Below, in pieces: positions 44,887 to 46,941 of a DNA stretch of 46,941 nt. The notes under the pieces were generated by a model that was given only the letters and a program-made list of their open reading frames with translations, was not told the origin of the DNA and searched no databases. How positions within the stretch are numbered: the first letter of the stretch is position 1; the number at the start of each line of letters is the position of its first letter. The position numbers were made by a program, and so were the translations under genes. The stretch is from Sphaerosporella brunnea (lineage: Eukaryota; Ascomycota; Pezizomycetes; Pezizales; Pyronemataceae), in contig VXIS01000354.1 in assembly GCA_008704415.1 (NCBI GenBank), positions 1 to 46,941 of the forward strand, written 5' to 3'.

Positions 44887-45870
44887 ATGTCTACCGCTGC
44901 CGAACCCATAACCTTCATCCCGAGTAAGCGACGCAAGCTGCAACAGTTCCGGCGGCGCCGCTCCTCCTCCGCGGACCCAGGAACACCTACCAGCGCGGCA
45001 GCGAGCATTTCGCCGCCCTCGCCACCAGACAAGCCCGCAACGCCATCGATCCGGCGGCCGCAGCGGCGTTTCGGCCTCGAAGTGTCCGCGCCGAAGCCGT
45101 CCGAATCCCCCGCCGTCGCAGCAGAGCTGACGCCCGAAGACCGCGCGCTGGCAGCGGAGGCGGAGGCGCTCAAAGTCGTGAATCGCTTTACGCACCAGAC
45201 GGGGCAGGTGACGGACGTGGACAAGCACATGATGGCATACGTGGAGCTGCAGATGTCGAAGCGACGCGGCGAGGCGGCGCCTTCCGATGCTACCGCCTTG
45301 CTCACCACCGCCGCTGCGAACTCCCCCGAAGAAGCTGGAAAGAGTAGTTATTGGGCGCCTACACGCCCCGAGGCCCGCGGCGCTACGTTGGGGAAGCTAC
45401 ATGAAGTCGATTTAGGCGAAGAGGTGAAGCAGCGGAATATAGCGTTGACGGCGCAGGCGCTATCCGGCGGTGGCGGTGGAGAGATGCCAGGCGGATCTGG
45501 GTCCGAGGTTGCCACTTCGTCGAAAAAGAGTCGTCGGCGACGGAACAGTCAAGATATTGAGCGCGACAGGTTAGTGGAGGAGGTGCTGAAGGAGACGAGG
45601 CTGGATCTGTACCCCGAGGAGCAAGACCAAGAGGAGGGCATGGACGAGGAGGGCGCGGCGGATGACAAGATTGCGGAGAAGTTTCGAAAGGAGTTCATCG
45701 ACGCCATCTTGTCGAAGCGGAGGAGGAGGGGCGCCGATCCCAAGTCGAAGGGCAATAAGAAGGAGGATAAGAAGAGACCGAAGGGCCCTAAACTGGGTGG
45801 AAGTAGGATGGCGAGAGCGCAGATGCGCGAACAGCAGGGCGCTGCTTCCGGCTCGGGGGCCAGGAAGTAA
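44887..45870 (+). CDS. TLS1/C9orf78-family splicing and telomere protein
   Basis: Single-exon gene for 327 aa, starting at MSTAAEPITF with ACAATG context. The diagnostic block NRFTHQTGQVTDVDKHMMAY (about residues 98-117) identifies the hepatocellular-carcinoma-antigen-59/TLS1 family, a spliceosome-associated nuclear protein needed in fission yeast for splicing of shelterin transcripts and telomere silencing. A basic N-terminus (PSKRRKLQQFRRRRSSS) is a likely nuclear signal. The C-terminal third has ETRLDLYPEEQDQ, KIAEKFRKEFIDAI and a lysine-rich tail (KGNKKEDKKRPKGPK), all family-typical. Length and domain order fit. Telomere function here is inferred from family only. Confidence 0.88.
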   Translation: MSTAAEPITFIPSKRRKLQQFRRRRSSSADPGTPTSAAASISPPSPPDKPATPSIRRPQRRFGLEVSAPKPSESPAVAAELTPEDRALAAEAEALKVVNRFTHQTGQVTDVDKHMMAYVELQMSKRRGEAAPSDATALLTTAAANSPEEAGKSSYWAPTRPEARGATLGKLHEVDLGEEVKQRNIALTAQALSGGGGGEMPGGSGSEVATSSKKSRRRRNSQDIERDRLVEEVLKETRLDLYPEEQDQEEGMDEEGAADDKIAEKFRKEFIDAILSKRRRRGADPKSKGNKKEDKKRPKGPKLGGSRMARAQMREQQGAASGSGARK

Positions 45871-46522
45871 AGTAAATCGGATCGGGCGCAGTTTATCATT
45901 TCGTCTTTCAGGGCTGGAGTTTGTTTTTGTTTTTGTTGGAAATTGTTCAGACCTAGAGCCGTCATACCTAATTTTTCTTTGTTGCATCATCTCATCAACG
46001 ATTCGCTGGGTCCCGATTGAAGGCTTGTACCTGAAATATCACGATGGGATTTTCAAAACAAACATGCATATGTATGGTCTTCCCGTAAAAGCCAGCACGC
46101 GGACCGTTCATAAAAACACAACCCTTCATCTCACATTTAGTCTTTGTCTAAGCAAGGGAGAAACCGACAAATGAAATACTTAAGTAAGTACTGGGTTACA
46201 GTAGCCAGCAAACTAGGGATAGATCCGACATTAAAGGAAAGACGAAACGAATTGAAGATCATATCTTTTTTCGGATTGGTTTCACGAAATAGAAACAAAA
46301 CAAGAAACAAGGACGCCCGGTATGAGGTTAAGGAATAACAAAACGAAAAACAACCAAAAAGCAGCAATGCAGAGTCCTATCCGTCCGCCCCACCGAACCT
46401 GCAATAAACACAAAATGCAGAGGTACCCCCCCCCCGCCCCCCAAAGCAGATGCAGTCTATGATCAAATGCACGCAACGCAAAGAGCATCGTCCAGCCCAT
46501 AATCGTACCAGCGCCGATTTAC
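45871..46522. other. intergenic, convergent 3' flanks
   Basis: AT-rich region between the TLS1-like stop and the WD40 gene stop, with a C10 run at 46426-46435. No gene is supported. Confidence 0.5.
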
Positions 46523-46941
46523 TCACTGTGCAGGAGGCGCCAACAAATCCAATCCCGTCATGCCGGTACTAAAATCAAGTAACAGAGTCCGGCTGTCCTG
46601 ACTGGTGCTAACAATGCGCTTGTAATCCGCCTTCGCTGCTAAAATCCAAGTGGCATGGAATTGTTTGATGTCCAGAATCATTTCTCCGGTTTCCAAGCTC
46701 CACACTTTAACACTCTACGCACTGTCAGCCACTACCCCACAAAGACGTGGTCACTTGAACGTACCGCATCATATGAGCCGGAAATTATCCTCCGATTCCT
46801 CGAGTCCAGGTGTAGAGTGCGAACAAGGTCCTTATGCCCGCTCAGCACCTTTAAGCACTCGCCCGTCCGCGCATCCCATATGCGGATATCCTGATCATTC
46901 CCTCCGCTCACAATCGTCTTGCTGTCCTCGCTAAATTGCAC
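46523..46941 (-). CDS. WD40-repeat protein, C-terminal part (cut by window edge)
   Basis: Only the last two exons are present: from the edge to 46765, and 46714-46523; the intron 46764-46715 is 50 bp. Repeats visible are IVSGGNDQDIRIWDARTGE, LSGHKDLVRTLHLD and SGSYDASVKVWSLETGE, so these are the final blades of a propeller. The protein ends DLLAPPAQ at a TGA that overlaps a GTGAGT sequence, so a further exon is possible, though nothing coding-like follows. This could be an F-box/WD adaptor; the N-terminal domain that would decide lies outside the window. Confidence 0.8.

Overview
The window is chromosomal DNA of a filamentous ascomycete (Pezizomycotina). Protein-coding genes are broken by short GT-AG introns of about 43-76 bp with CTAAC/CTGAC-like branch points. 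Genes lie on both strands without operons, and the proteins are typical of these fungi: a Zn2Cys6/fungal_trans regulator, Ku80, STB3, a GPI-anchored GH76 enzyme and an ING-type PHD protein. I could not decide the class or species. I found no rRNA, tRNA, CRISPR array or prokaryotic feature.

Left part (1-8816). A degenerate-looking DNA transposon of the fungal DDE family (850-2678, +) is preceded by a 56-bp direct repeat and a nested hairpin. Next come a small secreted Gly/Pro/Ser repeat protein (3339-3794, +), a DUF1295 membrane protein (minus), a 307-bp inverted-repeat MITE-like element (5999-6305) and DNA topoisomerase III (minus, six exons).

Middle (9159-30635). In order: an unusually long ING-family PHD protein (minus), POP5 of RNase P/MRP (minus), a DEDDh exonuclease-like protein of the Gfd2/QIP type (+, divergent from POP5), STB3 (+), a Ser/Thr-rich single-pass membrane protein (minus), an unrecognised basic nuclear-type protein (minus) and Ku80 (minus, nine exons). 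Large intergenic stretches (15017-17609, 18660-20891, 22690-25893) hold homopolymer runs and microsatellites but no gene I can support.

Right part (30636-46941). After a 4.9-kb stretch with no convincing gene come a Zn2Cys6 transcription factor (+, eight exons), a GH76/DFG5-like GPI-anchored wall enzyme (minus, with a probable GC-AG intron), mitochondrial intermediate peptidase OCT1 (minus), the divergent TLS1/C9orf78-family gene (+), and the 3' end of a WD40 protein cut by the window edge (minus).

Most genes are housekeeping. Several (TOP3, Ku80, TLS1-like, ING, STB3) act in genome or chromatin maintenance, but nothing shows they work as a cluster. I found no clear previously undescribed system. 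The best leads are the changed catalytic residue in the transposase, the MITE and the direct-repeat/hairpin structure, the GC-AG intron, the retainable 57-bp intron in the transcription factor, and the large low-complexity insertions in ING and TOP3. Exon boundaries were worked out by hand from splice signals, reading frame and remembered family sequence; no alignment was run.
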